DNA from: Flavobacteriaceae bacterium LYZ1037
GTDB taxonomy: Bacteria > Bacteroidota > Bacteroidia > Flavobacteriales > Flavobacteriaceae
Direction: 5' to 3'
NCBI GenBank assembly: GCA_003144015.1
Contig: QFWS01000007.1
Location: forward strand, 124,001-188,000
Length of the DNA stretch: 64,000 nucleotides
Below the pieces are notes generated by a model. The model worked only from the letters and a program-made list of their open reading frames with translations. It ran no database searches and was not told where the DNA came from. Position 1 is the first letter of the stretch, and every line of letters begins with the position of its first letter. The position numbers were made by a program, and so were the translations under genes. Positions 63,222 through 64,000 of this stretch are shown one piece after another.

Positions 63222-64000
63222 AAAACAATAATTTAAATCAAAACTTGCAAACCACTTGGCTTTTTAAAATGGCTTGGGGAGATGCCAAAGCTAGTAAAGT
63301 GCGCTTGTTGTTATTTATGGCATCCATTATTCTGGGTATTGCTGCTGTAGTATCTATTCAATTATTCAGCACCAATTTAAAAGAGAACATCCAGAGTCAG
63401 TCTAAAACCATGATGGGAGCCGACTACATCATCGACTCCAGACAAGAACCTACGGAATCTGCACAGGCGATTATCGATTCCTTAAACCCCAATGCTTACG
63501 AAATCAATTTTGTATCTATGGTGGCTTTTCCTAAAAACGGAAGCACCAAATTAGTAAAGGTTCGTGGGTTGGAAGGTAGCTTCCCTTTTTATGGAAAAAT
63601 ACAAACGCTTCCTGAAGCTGCTGCAAATAGTTATCAAGCATCCGGAGGTGCTTTAGTGGACGCTGCTTTAATGCTGCAATTTAATGTAAAGCCTGGTGAT
63701 TCTATAAAAATAGGAGACCTAACACTTCCTATTGTCGGCGCACTAAAATCTATTCCAGGTAGTTCTGCTATGTCAAGTTCCATGGCACCACCTGTTATTA
63801 TTCCTTACAGTTCTGTTGAAGAGACAAACTTAATCCAATTTGGAAGTCGTAAAGAATACCAATATTTCTACAAAGCCTCTGATACGTTAAATTTAAACCG
63901 ACTTAAAAACAAATTAGAACCGCTTTTAGAATTTGAAAATGCAGATATTAAAACACATACAGATGCTACTAGACGATTAGGAAGAAGCTTCGAGAATGTT
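63218..64000 (+). CDS. ybbP: FtsX-like permease (YbbP-like), 5' part
   Basis: The frame is open from GTG 63218 to the end of the window, 261 codons visible. One membrane helix is near residues 31-48 (LLLFMASIILGIAAVVSIQLF), followed by the MacB-type periplasmic domain with QSQSKTMMGADYIIDSRQ. YbbP proteins are normally about 800 aa, so most of the gene lies beyond the window. It is coupled to ybbA by the 4-nt overlap. Confidence 0.9.
   Translation, partial: MKNNNLNQNLQTTWLFKMAWGDAKASKVRLLLFMASIILGIAAVVSIQLFSTNLKENIQSQSKTMMGADYIIDSRQEPTESAQAIIDSLNPNAYEINFVSMVAFPKNGSTKLVKVRGLEGSFPFYGKIQTLPEAAANSYQASGGALVDAALMLQFNVKPGDSIKIGDLTLPIVGALKSIPGSSAMSSSMAPPVIIPYSSVEETNLIQFGSRKEYQYFYKASDTLNLNRLKNKLEPLLEFENADIKTHTDATRRLGRSFENV

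Noticed and set aside
1-64000. CRISPR arrays, tRNA, rRNA, insertion sequences or prophage genes
   Set aside because: No regularly spaced long repeats, tRNA cloverleaf with T-loop consensus, transposase, integrase or phage structural gene was found on either strand.

Overview
The window is a 64 kb piece of an AT-rich chromosome from a member of the Flavobacteriaceae (Bacteroidota). The evidence is a type IX secretion C-terminal sorting domain on an LRR protein, lipoproteins with a Cys-Ser-Ser-Ser-Asp-Asp-Asp start, a TamL/TamB pair, DUF6090 and TPR-HTH membrane regulators typical of the group, almost no Shine-Dalgarno sequences, and many promoters of the Bacteroidota type (TTG, 18-20 nt, TAnnTTTG). 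Nothing resembles a prophage, CRISPR array, tRNA or rRNA. The only sign of gene gain or loss machinery is a set of short repeats near 48.4-50.8 kb.

Layout. 1-6.7 kb: a complete-order histidine operon (hisG 3' part, hisD, hisC, bifunctional hisB, hisH, hisA, hisF, hisIE). 6.7-13.4 kb: small housekeeping and stress genes, including a TruA-like synthase, Dps with an elaborate control region, two secreted proteins, a DUF2461 protein, a GreA/GreB-like factor, a thioesterase, an MscS channel and a DUF3817 protein. 13.6-17.8 kb: an LRR protein for type IX secretion, RlmF, a DEAD-box helicase and a cold-shock-domain protein with a long leader. 17.8-25.0 kb: a TetR-led minus-strand operon encoding TolC, HlyD, a small lipoprotein, two ABC ATPases and two ABC-2 permeases, equivalent to E. 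coli YbhGFSR but with the YbhF tandem ATPase split into two genes. 25.2-28.8 kb: an OprP-like porin and topoisomerase III. 28.9-31.4 kb: an arsenic operon (arsR, DUF6428, phosphatase-type arsenate reductase, acr3).

31.5-39.2 kb holds two membrane-spanning transcription regulators, a secreted PepSY-like protein behind a four-unit 11-bp repeat array, an M23/LysM peptidase, a decayed DMT transporter, glutathione peroxidase with TspO, and a secreted intradiol-dioxygenase-like protein. 39.7-41.1 kb pairs a lipid desaturase with CspA, a cold-adaptation unit. 41.3-45.6 kb is a redox cluster: zinc alcohol dehydrogenase, a DUF4242/cyclase-like/AraC regulator, a SnoaL-like secreted protein and an FAD oxidase. 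45.7-48.3 kb: a J-domain/KTSC protein, acyl-CoA desaturase, a Crp-like regulator and ThiE.

48.3-52.1 kb looks accessory. A cupin gene sits between two near-identical 76-nt direct repeats. It is followed by a DUF6090 protein, an exported VOC lipoprotein and a serine hydrolase, the last preceded by a third copy of the repeat end. 52.3-54.0 kb: an internally duplicated lipoprotein and MarC. 54.2-61.6 kb: tamB-tamL for outer-membrane assembly. 61.8-64.0 kb: tesA divergent from ybbA-ybbP, the same arrangement as in E. coli; ybbP runs off the end.

The best candidates for something new are the repeat-delimited cassette region, the 11-bp arrays beside the two membrane regulators, the extra lipoprotein inside the YbhGFSR-type exporter operon, and the three-domain AraC regulator with its redox genes. 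No complete, clearly undescribed system can be proven from sequence alone.
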